DNA of 64,000 nucleotides from Peptacetobacter sp. (GCF_029264495.1 NZ_JARIBH010000030.1:1-64000), one strand, 5' to 3'; counted from the first letter of the stretch, positions 24,034 through 33,431 are shown. The notes: generated by a model not told the origin, from the sequence alone. Numbers and translations are program-made.

Positions 24034-24693
24034 TTAATATTGATTATTATCATTTTCTTTATCATCATCTTCATTAAGGTGAAGTTCAAATTCTGCTGTA
24101 TGTTCTGTAACTAAATTACTAAAATCTTTTTCTTTAACTTTTATATTTTTACTTAATTTCTTTTTGGAAATTTTCTTTTTACTATTTGGATCATACTCTA
24201 TATTAAATTCACGCTTTTTAAGAATAGGTCTCAAATTGGCTAATAAATCGCCTTTAAACCTATATATATTTACAGTTCTAACTAAGGCAGAAATAACAAG
24301 TACACCAAAAGCAATTGAACAACTAAGTAAAAAAGCAGTAGCACCTTTTGTAGCAGCAGTCATATAGTCTTCTTGTATTATAGCTAACATAGTATTATAA
24401 AGACCTATACCAGGTATAAGAGGCAATATACCAGAAATTACAAATAAAATTGCAGGTTGATATAATTTCCTAGCCAAAATTTCACTCATAATAGATACAC
24501 AAGCTGCAGCAATAAAACCAGATAAAGATGTATTATTAGTAAGTTCCATTACAAGTAGATATATTATCCACCCAATACCACCAACAACAGCTGATGGAAA
24601 TAAAAGTTTAAGAGGAACATTAAAAAATACAGCAAAACCAGCAGTTGCTATAGCAGCAAATAAAAAGTGAGCTAATAGAGATAAATCTCCCAT
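24034..24693 (-). CDS. ThrE-type threonine/serine exporter, C-terminal half protein (DUF3815)
   Basis: Integral membrane subunit of 219 residues with about five hydrophobic helices and the segment GILPLIPGIGLYNTM typical of ThrE halves. It ends in a basic and acidic hydrophilic tail (KKKISKKKLSK). It pairs with the upstream DUF1212 protein to make a complete ThrE-like amino-acid exporter, which is a single chain in actinobacteria. Its ATG overlaps the stop of the upstream gene (TAATG), with GGAGG inside that gene's end, so the two are translationally coupled. Confidence 0.87.
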   Translation of the reverse strand: MGDLSLLAHFLFAAIATAGFAVFFNVPLKLLFPSAVVGGIGWIIYLLVMELTNNTSLSGFIAAACVSIMSEILARKLYQPAILFVISGILPLIPGIGLYNTMLAIIQEDYMTAATKGATAFLLSCSIAFGVLVISALVRTVNIYRFKGDLLANLRPILKKREFNIEYDPNSKKKISKKKLSKNIKVKEKDFSNLVTEHTAEFELHLNEDDDKENDNNQY

Positions 24694-25511
24694 TATAAAA
24701 CACCTCCTAATTTAAACCATAAATCCAACACAACTCCAACTCCAGAAGCTATAGATAATAAAATCATAAAAGCTTCAAAAACTCTAGATATACCAGAAAT
24801 AAGATTTCCAGAAATAAGATCTCTTATAGATTTTATAACAGCAACCCCTGGAAGAAGTGGCATAATTGAACCAACAATAAGCATAGTAGGAGTATTTATT
24901 ATATTCATTTCAGTAAGTATAACTCCAAGTATAGTTATAGTAAATGAAGAAACTACACATGAAAAAGCAGATATAGAACTTATTTTCATAATTTGATCAT
25001 AAATTATATCTCCAATTATAGCGACGATAAAAGTAAATATAAAGTTAATAATCTGATTTCCACCAAGTAGACATGCAAAACAAGCTGAAGCAAGGCCAGT
25101 ACATGAATAGAAAAACCATAATGGATAAGATTTTGTTTTATCAATCTCATATAACTCAGCAATAGATTTATCTATATCTGGATTTTTTACAGAACAAAAC
25201 TCTCTAGAAAAATTATTTAGCATAGAGATTTTATTCAAGTTAATTCCTCTTCTATCGATAGTCTTCATAAAACAAAAACCATCAAATTTTTCATCAGAAA
25301 TTATTACAACAGTAGGAGTTGTAAATACATTTGCATGATAAAATCCTTGAGATCTACATATTCTTAGAACGCTATCTTCAACTCTAGATGTTTCAGCACC
25401 ATTTTTTATCATAAGCTCTCCTACAAAAAGAGCAATTTTTAGAATATTTTTCTTATATTCTTTTTCTTCTGCTTCACTAGAAAATCTTGAATCTGTTGTA
25501 GTAGTATCCAT
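24693..25511 (-). CDS. ThrE-type threonine/serine exporter, N-terminal half protein (DUF1212)
   Basis: Membrane protein of 272 residues. The cytoplasmic start carries LMIKNGAETSRVEDSVLRIC, the signature of the ThrE N-terminal domain, followed by five helices including IMPLLPGVAVIKSI. It likely exports threonine, serine or a similar small amino acid; the substrate is not fixed by sequence. It follows the sortase gene by 11 nt with a clear AGGAGG and overlaps the second ThrE half, so all three share an operon. Confidence 0.88.
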   Translation of the reverse strand: MDTTTTDSRFSSEAEEKEYKKNILKIALFVGELMIKNGAETSRVEDSVLRICRSQGFYHANVFTTPTVVIISDEKFDGFCFMKTIDRRGINLNKISMLNNFSREFCSVKNPDIDKSIAELYEIDKTKSYPLWFFYSCTGLASACFACLLGGNQIINFIFTFIVAIIGDIIYDQIMKISSISAFSCVVSSFTITILGVILTEMNIINTPTMLIVGSIMPLLPGVAVIKSIRDLISGNLISGISRVFEAFMILLSIASGVGVVLDLWFKLGGVL

Positions 25512-25522
25512 ATTTTACCTCC

Positions 25523-26242
25523 TTATTTAATAGGTTTTTTTTTAATTAATTTTGCTTGCAATACTGTTCTAGCATCATTAAATTCATAACTACAAGTTGA
25601 AAGTGTAAGTATTTTATCATTTAAGGTTAAATTTGAATTGTTATCCCAAAATGTAGAATGTTTCTTAACTATATTAATATAATCATTAAAATCATTTTCT
25701 CCATTAAAACCAACTCTAACATAATCAAAAGAAGGTTCTGCAACAAAGATAGAAAAAGGTTTGTATATATACTCATAATCACCTCTATAAATATGAATTA
25801 AGGAATTTTTATTCCAAAAACTCTTTTCTTTAAATAATTCTAAGTTATTAAACATAGTCTTATTTTTCATATTATGTCCATATATTACAGTACTTTTATC
25901 TTCTTCAAAATTATTTCTATAATCCATAAATAAAGTACCGGATTTTGAATCTTCTCCTAAAAAGTCTCTAAATAGATAATAGTCATTATTACCATAAGAT
26001 ACAACTGGATAATTTATATTTGTATTTTCTACAAAAAGCCATAATCTATAATCAGGATTTATATTTTTTAAATCTGATTCTATAAACCCATCTTCTGCTT
26101 CAGGACTATAATTTTCCCGTATCTCTGTATATGTATCACTCGCTTTTTTATAGTCTAATAAAGTGGATATTATTTTATAAGCACTTACGAACATAACAAC
26201 AAGTAATATTAGTGATATAAGATTTTTTAAAAAATTTTTCAT
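25523..26242 (-). CDS. srtB: Class B sortase
   Basis: Membrane-anchored cysteine transpeptidase that links sorting-signal proteins to the cell wall. It has one N-terminal transmembrane helix (about 8-26) and a sortase domain with His123 (YGHNM), Cys217 (TLSTCSYEF) and Arg225. The extra N-terminal helices and the length of 239 residues fit class B. No protein with an LPxTG-like or (S/N)PxTG tail is seen in this window, so substrates lie elsewhere. It is the first gene of the operon with the split ThrE exporter, an unusual pairing. Confidence 0.93.
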   Translation of the reverse strand: MKNFLKNLISLILLVVMFVSAYKIISTLLDYKKASDTYTEIRENYSPEAEDGFIESDLKNINPDYRLWLFVENTNINYPVVSYGNNDYYLFRDFLGEDSKSGTLFMDYRNNFEEDKSTVIYGHNMKNKTMFNNLELFKEKSFWNKNSLIHIYRGDYEYIYKPFSIFVAEPSFDYVRVGFNGENDFNDYINIVKKHSTFWDNNSNLTLNDKILTLSTCSYEFNDARTVLQAKLIKKKPIK

Positions 26243-26346
26243 AATTTAAAAATTTGATAGATAAAATATGTATTTTTAACTAACAAATATAACCCTTTCT
26301 AAAATATTATATACATATAATTATAACGGCTATTTGAAATATTAAC

Positions 26347-26398
26347 TATATAAAAATAGAATTAATTCAACTGAAAATTATATAAAAATAGAATTGAT
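26347..26398. repeat. Two 20-bp direct repeats upstream of rnpB
   Basis: TATATAAAAATAGAATTAAT (26347-26366) and the same with one change (26379-26398), 32 bp apart, in the divergent region between srtB and rnpB. Confidence 0.5.
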
Positions 26399-26414
26399 AT
26401 TTTTATAATTTTTT

Positions 26415-26443
26415 TTGACATAGATAATTCTATATGTTAAAAT
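26415..26443 (+). promoter_or_regulatory. Promoter of rnpB
   Basis: Perfect TTGACA, 17-nt spacer, TAAAAT. RNA would begin near 26450. Confidence 0.8.
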
Positions 26444-26461
26444 AGTTTAGTCAATTTAATA

Positions 26462-26800
26462 TTGAGTAAGCCAGATAATCGCGGGCAACTGAGAAGTTGC
26501 GTGAGGAAAGTCGGAGCTCCACAGAGCAGGGTGCTAGGTAACGCCTAGTGAGAGTGATCTTAAGGATAGTGCAACAGAAATAAACCGCCAGAAATGGTAA
26601 GGATGGAACGGCGAGGTAAGAGCTCACCAGCGGCTAGGTGACTAGTCGGCTATGTAAACCCCACCTGGAGCAAGACCAAAATAGGGCTAAAAGAGTATTG
26701 CTCGTACTCTCCGGTTGGTAGGTCGCTTGAGCTTATTGGTGACAATAAGCCTAGAAAGATGATTATCTAATACAGAACTCCGCTTATAGACTTGCTCATT
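26462..26800 (+). ncRNA. rnpB: RNase P RNA
   Basis: Catalytic RNA of RNase P, which matures tRNA 5' ends. Conserved segments appear in order: GAGGAAAGTCGGAGCTCC (P4 5' side and nearby), AGGGTGCTAGGTAACGCCTAG, ACAGAAATAAACCGCC, AAGGATGGAACGGCGAGGTA, AAGAGCTCACC and the closing ACAGAACTCCGCTTATAG (P4 3' side). The ends pair as P1: TGAGTAAG at 26463-26470 with CTTGCTCA at 26791-26798. A strong promoter precedes it and a terminator follows. Exact ends are approximate. Confidence 0.96.
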
Positions 26801-26819
26801 ATCGTTTTGATTTTAAGGA

Positions 26820-26846
26820 CGTTAGCATTAATGCTAGCGTTTTTTA
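26820..26846 (+). terminator. Rho-independent terminator of rnpB
   Basis: CGTTAGCA-TTAA-TGCTAGCG stem and a T tract. Confidence 0.93.
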
Positions 26847-27034
26847 TTTTATATATTTTTATAAGAATTAAAATTTTATAAAAAAATAAAGAATAATGAA
26901 AATAAATTAAAAAAATGATATTATTATAAGTGGAATAATAGCTTATAAATGATATAATATAGAAGTATATTAAAGAGTACAATTATATAAAGTAAGTATT
27001 AGTATATAAAATTGTTTTGTAGGGAGTGAATAGA

Positions 27035-29584
27035 TTGAATAGTATTATAAAAGGAACTGTTTTGAATGTTACCCAAAGATTTTTAAAACAGGAAAGTAAA
27101 ACGAATAAAAAACTAGATAATATACTTAATAAAAAATTTGAAAAAGTAGAACTTAATGAAAATAAATATATAGATTTATTAAAATATAATGTTTTATTTT
27201 ATAAAACATTATCTAGAAATACAGAACCTATAGTATCAAAATGGATTTTAGAAAAATATATTCCAGACATAGATGAATTAGAAAGTGATTTAGAACTTAT
27301 AAACGCAAAATGTAGAAAGTATATAAACATAGCAAAAAGAGATGGAATAGATAAACTAAAAGATGCAGATGTACAGAGTTTTAATTATTACGATAAAATG
27401 GATAACTCTGAAAAAATAAAAAGACTTCAAAAAGATTATAAAGTTTTAAATATATATATGGAAGTCTTAACAATGACTTTAAGAGAACTTAGTCTTAGAA
27501 AAGAAGATAGTGTAGAAATATTTTTAATGAATCCATCAGACGCTAGAATGGAATTAAAAAGAGAGATAATATTAATTGTAAACAGAATATTATCTGGTGG
27601 AAATAATAAAAAAGAAGAACTAGAAGAAGATGAATTAGAAAATACAGAAGAAGTTAATGAAAACAATATAATAGACGTTGAATTTGCAAAAAGAATAAAA
27701 TTCATTTCAAATGCAGAAATAAATGATAATGTAGAGCAAGAATATAAAAGAATTTTAAAATTAGAAAACTTAGAAAAAGAAGATGCTTTTGGTTTTGGTG
27801 GAAGAGTAATATATGAATTTGCAGCAGCAACAGTTTTAATTGAATTCTTAAAAAGTAGATCTTTAATAGAAGGAGCGATGAGACTTACTGTATCTGGTGA
27901 ATTTGGAGAAGAAAATTTCAGTGAATTTATAGCAAAAGTTATAAAAGAAAAGAAATTTATAGAAATAGAAACTTGGAAAGAAGCTTGTAAATATTTTAGA
28001 AAAAATAAAGATTGTTTAGAAGCGACTACACCAGCAACTTCAAGAAGGACATTACCTGTTGATATAGATATAGAAGAATATATTTATATGCTTGAAAATG
28101 CTGATAAAACAGAGCCATTTAGAAATAGAATGACTAGAAAAATAGAGCCATCTATAATAATACCAGCAGTTAAAATAAAAGAAGTAGAAAAAGTAGAAGA
28201 AAATATATCAACAGAAGAAAACTTAGATAATTTAGATAATAATATAGAAACAAATAATTCTGATAATGTAGAAATTAATGAATCAAATGATATTAATACT
28301 GATGAAAATGTTGAAGAAAACTACGAAATTCACAAAGATTTAGAAAAAAGAAGAAAAGCAATTGAGAATATTGAAAGAAAAGAATTAGAAGAAGAAAGAC
28401 AAGAAAGAATAAAACAAGAAGAGATTAATAAAGAAAATGATCCTGTAGAAAGAGCAAAAAAAGCAGTAAATGAGATAAAAAGAGAAATAGAAATTGAGGA
28501 AGAAACTACAGAAGAAGATAAATTAGATAGTGATAACAAAAAATACAATGAAGAAATTATATCTGCAAAAGAAGACGAAGAAGAAAATGATAAAGAGGTC
28601 AATGAAGAAGAAAATGATTTAAATGAAATATCAAAAATTGCAGGTATTGAAAAAATTAATGATGAAGAAATAGAAGAAGATGAAGAGGAAGAATCTAAAA
28701 AAGGTGGTATTTTCTCAATATTTAAAAGAAAAAATAAATATGATGAAAATGCAGATGAAGATATAGACGAAAAAAGTGATTACGAAGAAGATGAATATTA
28801 TACAGATGAAGAAGCTGTAGAAAATAGTAATATTGTAGAAACAGAAGAAGAAATAATTGAATATGTAGATGACGATTATGAGGGTGATGATGTAGAAATA
28901 GAAGAAGAAGTAGTAATTGTACCAAATAAAGATGATAAAAAATCTAGAAAAAAATTAGATTTTATAATTGCTATACTTATAATAGCGGTAGTAGCTACAG
29001 GTTATTTCTTAACAATAAATAGGAAAAAACAGCAGGAAGAAGCTAAACAAGAACAAATAAAAGCAGAACAGCAGATAGAAGAGCAAAAACAAAAAGAAGA
29101 ACAAAGAAAAAAAGAAGAAGCTGAAAAAATAGCAGCAGAAGAAGCTAAAAGAGCAGAAGAAATTGAAAAAGCTAAAACAGGTGGAGAATACTATAGAGTT
29201 TATGCTGGATCATTAAAAGATAAAGAAAATGCTGAAAATCTAATTGAAAAGCTTGATAAAAAAGGATTAAAAGGTGAGATTATAACTATAGGAAGTTATT
29301 ACAAAGTATTTGTAGGTGGAGATACAGGAGTTTATTCAGAAGCTAAAAAAGAATTATCAACACTTAAATCAAAAGGATTTAGTGGTTATATAGAAAAATA
29401 TGATAGATATTGTGATTTAAAAATAGAAGATTTTAGATTAAAAGCAAAATCTATGAATAAAGAAGAAACAGAACAAGCATACAATACTTTGAAAGAAGAA
29501 TTACAATCTAGAAAGAATTTCAATGATTATTCAAAAATAATGGATAAAACTTATGAAGAAATAATGTCTAGTAAAACAGAATAA
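27035..29584 (+). CDS. Large acidic membrane protein with C-terminal SPOR domain
   Basis: SPOR domains bind glycan strands stripped of peptides at division septa, so a cell-division or wall-remodelling role is likely. The cytoplasmic part (about 1-640) is helical and then strongly Glu/Asp-rich low complexity from about 380. A transmembrane helix lies near 641-662. A Gln/Lys/Glu coiled coil (665-712) leads to the SPOR domain at about 716-795 (YYRVYAGSLKDKENAENL, GSYYKVFVGG). I prefer TTG 27035, which has AGGGAG 8 nt upstream, over the GTG at 27026 that overlaps that site. It heads a run of three genes with non-ATG starts. Confidence 0.85.
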   Translation: MNSIIKGTVLNVTQRFLKQESKTNKKLDNILNKKFEKVELNENKYIDLLKYNVLFYKTLSRNTEPIVSKWILEKYIPDIDELESDLELINAKCRKYINIAKRDGIDKLKDADVQSFNYYDKMDNSEKIKRLQKDYKVLNIYMEVLTMTLRELSLRKEDSVEIFLMNPSDARMELKREIILIVNRILSGGNNKKEELEEDELENTEEVNENNIIDVEFAKRIKFISNAEINDNVEQEYKRILKLENLEKEDAFGFGGRVIYEFAAATVLIEFLKSRSLIEGAMRLTVSGEFGEENFSEFIAKVIKEKKFIEIETWKEACKYFRKNKDCLEATTPATSRRTLPVDIDIEEYIYMLENADKTEPFRNRMTRKIEPSIIIPAVKIKEVEKVEENISTEENLDNLDNNIETNNSDNVEINESNDINTDENVEENYEIHKDLEKRRKAIENIERKELEEERQERIKQEEINKENDPVERAKKAVNEIKREIEIEEETTEEDKLDSDNKKYNEEIISAKEDEEENDKEVNEEENDLNEISKIAGIEKINDEEIEEDEEEESKKGGIFSIFKRKNKYDENADEDIDEKSDYEEDEYYTDEEAVENSNIVETEEEIIEYVDDDYEGDDVEIEEEVVIVPNKDDKKSRKKLDFIIAILIIAVVATGYFLTINRKKQQEEAKQEQIKAEQQIEEQKQKEEQRKKEEAEKIAAEEAKRAEEIEKAKTGGEYYRVYAGSLKDKENAENLIEKLDKKGLKGEIITIGSYYKVFVGGDTGVYSEAKKELSTLKSKGFSGYIEKYDRYCDLKIEDFRLKAKSMNKEETEQAYNTLKEELQSRKNFNDYSKIMDKTYEEIMSSKTE

Positions 29585-29596
29585 GTTTATTGTTTA

Positions 29597-29634
29597 TTAT
29601 TGCTGTCTAAAAGATTAGGCAGCAATAATTTTAA
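29597..29634 (+). terminator. Hairpin with weak T tract between the SPOR gene and the next gene
   Basis: ATTATTGCTGTCTAA / TTAGGCAGCAATAAT stem followed by only four T. It may terminate partially and set expression ratios in the operon. Confidence 0.6.
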
Positions 29635-29669
29635 AAACAACTTAAAATTTTAAGATTGGAGTGTTTCTA

Positions 29670-31667
29670 GTGTTAAAACTTGGAGAAAAAATAATATATG
29701 AATTATCTGATGGATTTAGTTTAGAAGGAATAAATAAATATTCACCAGCTAAAAAAAAGTTATTTATAACTAATTTAGGAAATGTAATTATAGGTAATGA
29801 AGAAGATGTTTTATCAGATACTGGAACAAGATATGTTTATAGTTATTCAGATTATAAGATAAAGTTATCAGCATCATTAGAAAATGAAGAGATAGTTATA
29901 TATGATGAAAATGTTCCTTTTGATGTTATAACTGGTAAAAACTCTAGAGAGTCTGTTGGAAATTTAAAAATAAAAATGAATATAAAAGATTATTCACTAA
30001 TATGTAAAAATCAAAGAGATTTTATTTTTGAAATAAATGATAGTAAAAGTTTCTTTGTATTAGATGAAGATAGAGTTTTTATGGGGGGAATAAATAAAGA
30101 CCATGAAAAATTTGTATTCATAAGTGGTAAAAATAGATTTGAAATATATTATGATGATATAGAAAGATTTTTAATAGAAGGAAATCAGATTTCGTTTAAA
30201 GGATATTTTCATATAGAAAGAGAATCTATAATAGCAAGAAGTGTTCAAATATTTTCAAATAACATAAAAAGAATGTTGCCAGCTGATTTTGAAGAAATGA
30301 TATCTTCAAATAAAAAAATAGGTAATTTACCGAATGATAGTGATATAGTATTTAGTAGAATTTCTGGAAATATAGATGGCTTCGATTATAACAATTCAAA
30401 TATGTTATTAGTTAGATACGATGAAAATTTAATAATAATAAACAAAAAAACTAAGAAAAAAATAATATCAACAAAGTTTGAGAATTGTAGCAGAATAAAT
30501 GTTGGAAATGAAAATATAATTTTCGATGGAAAAAACATATTCAAACTGTATCTAAGTGAAAAAAATAAAAAAATTGTAGATATAGATTCTATTCCTAAAG
30601 TTCAAAAAAATGACATTGGCTTTACGAAAAAAGGTAATCCATTATTTATAAGAAATAAAAATGGAATTTTAAAACTTATGAAGTCAGAAGAAAAAGAAAT
30701 AATGTCTATTGATGATAAAGATATAGTAGATATAATTACAATAAAAGAAAATAATGAAGAAAAAATAAATAAAGATTATTTTGCAACAGATATAAGATTT
30801 AAAAATGAGTATGTAAGAATTTATTTAAAAACAAAAACAATTGAAAAATTATTAAGAGATGTATTTTTAGATTCAAAAAAAGAAAAACTATCAGAAGCTG
30901 ATAATAAAGAACTTTATAAAAATTGGTCTAAATCTATGAATGATATGATATTATATAATTTCTTTGCTGATTTATATAATACAAGGAAGTTTGTTAGAGA
31001 ATCTCTAGAAAAAGAAAATACAACTGATGAAGTAAGAATAAATTTAGTAAATATGTTATATGAAGAAGTTCAAAATAAAAAAGAAGAGATAGATACGCTA
31101 AGTGTATATATGCCTTCTGTTATAGAAAAAAGTGGAGAAAAATTCTTTGATAAAGAAAATATAAAAGTAGATAGAAGTATATATAGAGATTTTGGAGAAA
31201 TATTTGCAGATACTGCATATATGCTAAAAGATGGGTTAAATGATATTGAAATTATTTTAAGTAATTTAGACTTTGTATTATCACCTTCAGATAGAAGAAG
31301 ACATGTTTATAGAATGTTAAAAGAGAATGAAAGTGATAAATTAAATCTATTTATGGATAAAATATTAAAAAAATTAAATCATATAATAGATAATATGTAT
31401 CCTTACTACATAAGAGAAATGAATGAGCGATTATATATTGTATTTTATAAATTAGGATTAGAATATAATAAGATTAAATCAGAAAATTTAAAAGAAAGTT
31501 TATTTGAAGAGATAACAGAGATGTATGCTTTTGGGCAACTTATGTATTCAGAAGAAGACGATATAAGAAGAAAAGATGTTATTGATAATCTTTATAAGAC
31601 TTCTGAAAATGATATAAGAGGAATTAATTCTAATAAATTCTTTACTGGAGGTGGACGATTTGAGTAA
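29670..31667 (+). CDS. Unrecognised 665-residue protein downstream of the SPOR gene
   Basis: I do not recognise a family. No signal peptide or membrane helix is evident. The first 380 residues are beta-rich, with alternating short hydrophobic and charged segments that could form repeated sheet or propeller-like modules. The last 250 are helical and charged. The start GTG 29670 has TTGGAG 8 nt upstream; the track GTG at 29661 overlaps that site. It overlaps the next small gene by 8 nt, so the two are translationally coupled. A role linked to the SPOR protein is plausible from position only. Confidence 0.7.
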   Translation: MLKLGEKIIYELSDGFSLEGINKYSPAKKKLFITNLGNVIIGNEEDVLSDTGTRYVYSYSDYKIKLSASLENEEIVIYDENVPFDVITGKNSRESVGNLKIKMNIKDYSLICKNQRDFIFEINDSKSFFVLDEDRVFMGGINKDHEKFVFISGKNRFEIYYDDIERFLIEGNQISFKGYFHIERESIIARSVQIFSNNIKRMLPADFEEMISSNKKIGNLPNDSDIVFSRISGNIDGFDYNNSNMLLVRYDENLIIINKKTKKKIISTKFENCSRINVGNENIIFDGKNIFKLYLSEKNKKIVDIDSIPKVQKNDIGFTKKGNPLFIRNKNGILKLMKSEEKEIMSIDDKDIVDIITIKENNEEKINKDYFATDIRFKNEYVRIYLKTKTIEKLLRDVFLDSKKEKLSEADNKELYKNWSKSMNDMILYNFFADLYNTRKFVRESLEKENTTDEVRINLVNMLYEEVQNKKEEIDTLSVYMPSVIEKSGEKFFDKENIKVDRSIYRDFGEIFADTAYMLKDGLNDIEIILSNLDFVLSPSDRRRHVYRMLKENESDKLNLFMDKILKKLNHIIDNMYPYYIREMNERLYIVFYKLGLEYNKIKSENLKESLFEEITEMYAFGQLMYSEEDDIRRKDVIDNLYKTSENDIRGINSNKFFTGGGRFE

Positions 31668-31983
31668 AAATGTTTGGGAAGGTAAATATAGATTTTTAGA
31701 ATTAGGAAGTGATGAGGATATATCTTATTATCATGAAATATCTTTAGATGATAAAATGATGGAAAATCCAATATATGAAGAAGGTAGTTTATCTGATGTT
31801 ATAGATGAAAATGAATCTAGTATATTAAATGATTTTGCTTCAGGAATAGAGATAAATGATATAGATGATGAAGCTAGTATAGATAATCAATATCTTGAAT
31901 TTAGTACAGATTTAGAAGATTTTGATGAAGACTTTGATTTAAATATAGATGAAGATATAGAAAGTTTATTAAAAGATATATAA
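31660..31983 (+). CDS. Small highly acidic protein of unknown function
   Basis: The protein has 107 residues and is extremely rich in Asp and Glu, with DEDFDLNIDEDIE near the end, and no membrane segment. The start TTG 31660 lies within the end of the upstream gene (TTGAGTAA), with GGAGG 8 nt before it, and is preferred over GTG 31651. The tight overlap suggests a partner or chaperone-like role with the 665-residue protein; this is inferred from arrangement only. A terminator follows. Confidence 0.72.
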   Translation: MSKNVWEGKYRFLELGSDEDISYYHEISLDDKMMENPIYEEGSLSDVIDENESSILNDFASGIEINDIDDEASIDNQYLEFSTDLEDFDEDFDLNIDEDIESLLKDI

Positions 31984-32002
31984 TAATTTAAAAATATCAA
32001 AT

Positions 32003-32034
32003 AAAAAAGCAGAAGAGATTTCTTCTGCTTTTTT
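32003..32034. terminator. Bidirectional terminator
   Basis: AAAAGCAGAAGA / TCTTCTGCTTTT stem with flanking A and T runs, between convergent genes. Confidence 0.93.
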
Positions 32035-32070
32035 GTATGATTTTATAAATTGTAAAATGAAATATATTTT

Positions 32071-33150
32071 TTATTTTTCAAATATATTTTTTAGTTCATT
32101 AATTAAAAGTAAATTTTCTTCTGGTTTCAAAATGCATACTCTAAAGAAAAATTCATCAAGTCCATCAAAAGATTTACAATCTCTAATTATTATTTTTTTA
32201 GGAATTAATTTATCTCGAAGTTCTTTTGCAGTCATACTTTTATCGACTATTTCACAAAGTATAAAATTACTAGAAGTTCTGTAAACTTTTAAACGAGATA
32301 AAGTGTTTAATTCATTTTCTAAAAAATCTCTTTCTTTTGACATATGAGAAGATGTATTTTTTATAAATTCATCATCAATAAACATAATTTCACCCATTCT
32401 AGATGCAAATATATTTATATTCCATAAATCTAATTTTTTAGATATATTTTCTTTAATCATTTCATTAGAAATAAGTCCATATCCTAGTCTTATTCCAGGT
32501 GTAGAGAAGAATTTAGATGTACCTCTTATAACAAATAAATTATCAAATTCATCAACAAGAGGAGTAGATGAATATTTATTTGTATCAGTAAATTCAACAT
32601 AAGTTTCATCTATCATTACATAGGAATCGCAGATAGATAAAATTTCTCTTATTTGATCTTTTGAAAAAGAAAATCCAGTAGGATTACAAGGATTACAAAT
32701 GATAACTAACTCATAGCCGCCATCTCTAGCTGTATTTGCTAAATCAATAGGATCTATTTTAAAATCATTTTCTTTTTTTGAATAATATTTTTTTATTTGA
32801 CATCCTATTTTATTTAACTCTTTTTCATATTCAGAATAAGCTGGAGAAACTAAAATTGCTTTTTTAGGATTCACAGTATCTATGAAAGAAGATATTAATT
32901 CAGTAGCCCCACTTCCTAAAATTATATTATCATTTTTACAATTACAATATTTTGATATAGAATTTTTTAAGTCTATATATTCTGGATCAGGATACATAGA
33001 TACCATATCTATATTGTTAATAACATATTCTTTTGCTTTTTTAGAAGAACCAAATGGATTTATATTAGAGCTAAAATCCATAAAATCTTCTTTAGAAAAA
33101 CCATATTTAGCAGAAAGTTCGTATAAATTTGCACCATGATTTACACTCAT
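32071..33150 (-). CDS. CobD/HisC-like pyridoxal-phosphate aminotransferase (threonine-phosphate decarboxylase type)
   Basis: Fold-type I PLP enzyme. The opening HGANLYELSAKYGFSKED..DFSSNINPFG matches L-threonine-O-3-phosphate decarboxylase (CobD) better than HisC. Other motifs are GSGATELI, NPCNPTGFSF, DETYVEF, the Schiff-base Lys in RGTSKFFSTPGIRLGY, and the phosphate-binding Arg. CobD supplies aminopropanol phosphate for cobalamin, but no other cobalamin gene is here, so an alternative amino-acid role is open. I use ATG 33150, which has GGAGG 7 nt upstream, rather than 33156. It lies 23 nt after a small gene on the same strand. Confidence 0.85.
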   Translation of the reverse strand: MSVNHGANLYELSAKYGFSKEDFMDFSSNINPFGSSKKAKEYVINNIDMVSMYPDPEYIDLKNSISKYCNCKNDNIILGSGATELISSFIDTVNPKKAILVSPAYSEYEKELNKIGCQIKKYYSKKENDFKIDPIDLANTARDGGYELVIICNPCNPTGFSFSKDQIREILSICDSYVMIDETYVEFTDTNKYSSTPLVDEFDNLFVIRGTSKFFSTPGIRLGYGLISNEMIKENISKKLDLWNINIFASRMGEIMFIDDEFIKNTSSHMSKERDFLENELNTLSRLKVYRTSSNFILCEIVDKSMTAKELRDKLIPKKIIIRDCKSFDGLDEFFFRVCILKPEENLLLINELKNIFEK

Positions 33151-33173
33151 TTTCATACCTCCAAAATTTAAAT

Positions 33174-33431
33174 TTATTCATCGAAATTTATTATAAATTC
33201 TTCATTTTCACTATTTATTTTCAAAACAGAAAGATTAAAATTATCATCAAAAATAGAAACATTATAAGTAAAAACATCACCACTATCTTTTTTAGAAATT
33301 AAAAGATATGTTCCATTTTCTTTATCTTCAATCTCATCACAAATATCATTGTAAACTTCTTCTCCAGAAAAAGTACCTTTGTAACCAGACGACAGGATTT
33401 TTTCTTCTATAGCTTTATATAATTCTTCCAT
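33174..33431 (-). CDS. Small hypothetical protein upstream of the CobD-like gene
   Basis: Eighty-five residues, starting at MEELYKAIEEK with AGGAGG 9 nt upstream; the track start at 33518 adds an unsupported hydrophobic extension. It is acidic, with a helical N-terminus and a beta-rich C-terminus. I do not recognise a family. It is probably co-transcribed with the aminotransferase gene. Confidence 0.72.
   Translation of the reverse strand: MEELYKAIEEKILSSGYKGTFSGEEVYNDICDEIEDKENGTYLLISKKDSGDVFTYNVSIFDDNFNLSVLKINSENEEFIINFDE

Noticed and set aside
26767-26982. Minus-strand ORF overlapping the 3' end of rnpB
   Set aside because: Antisense to RNase P RNA and its terminator; the product is hydrophobic low complexity with no start signal.
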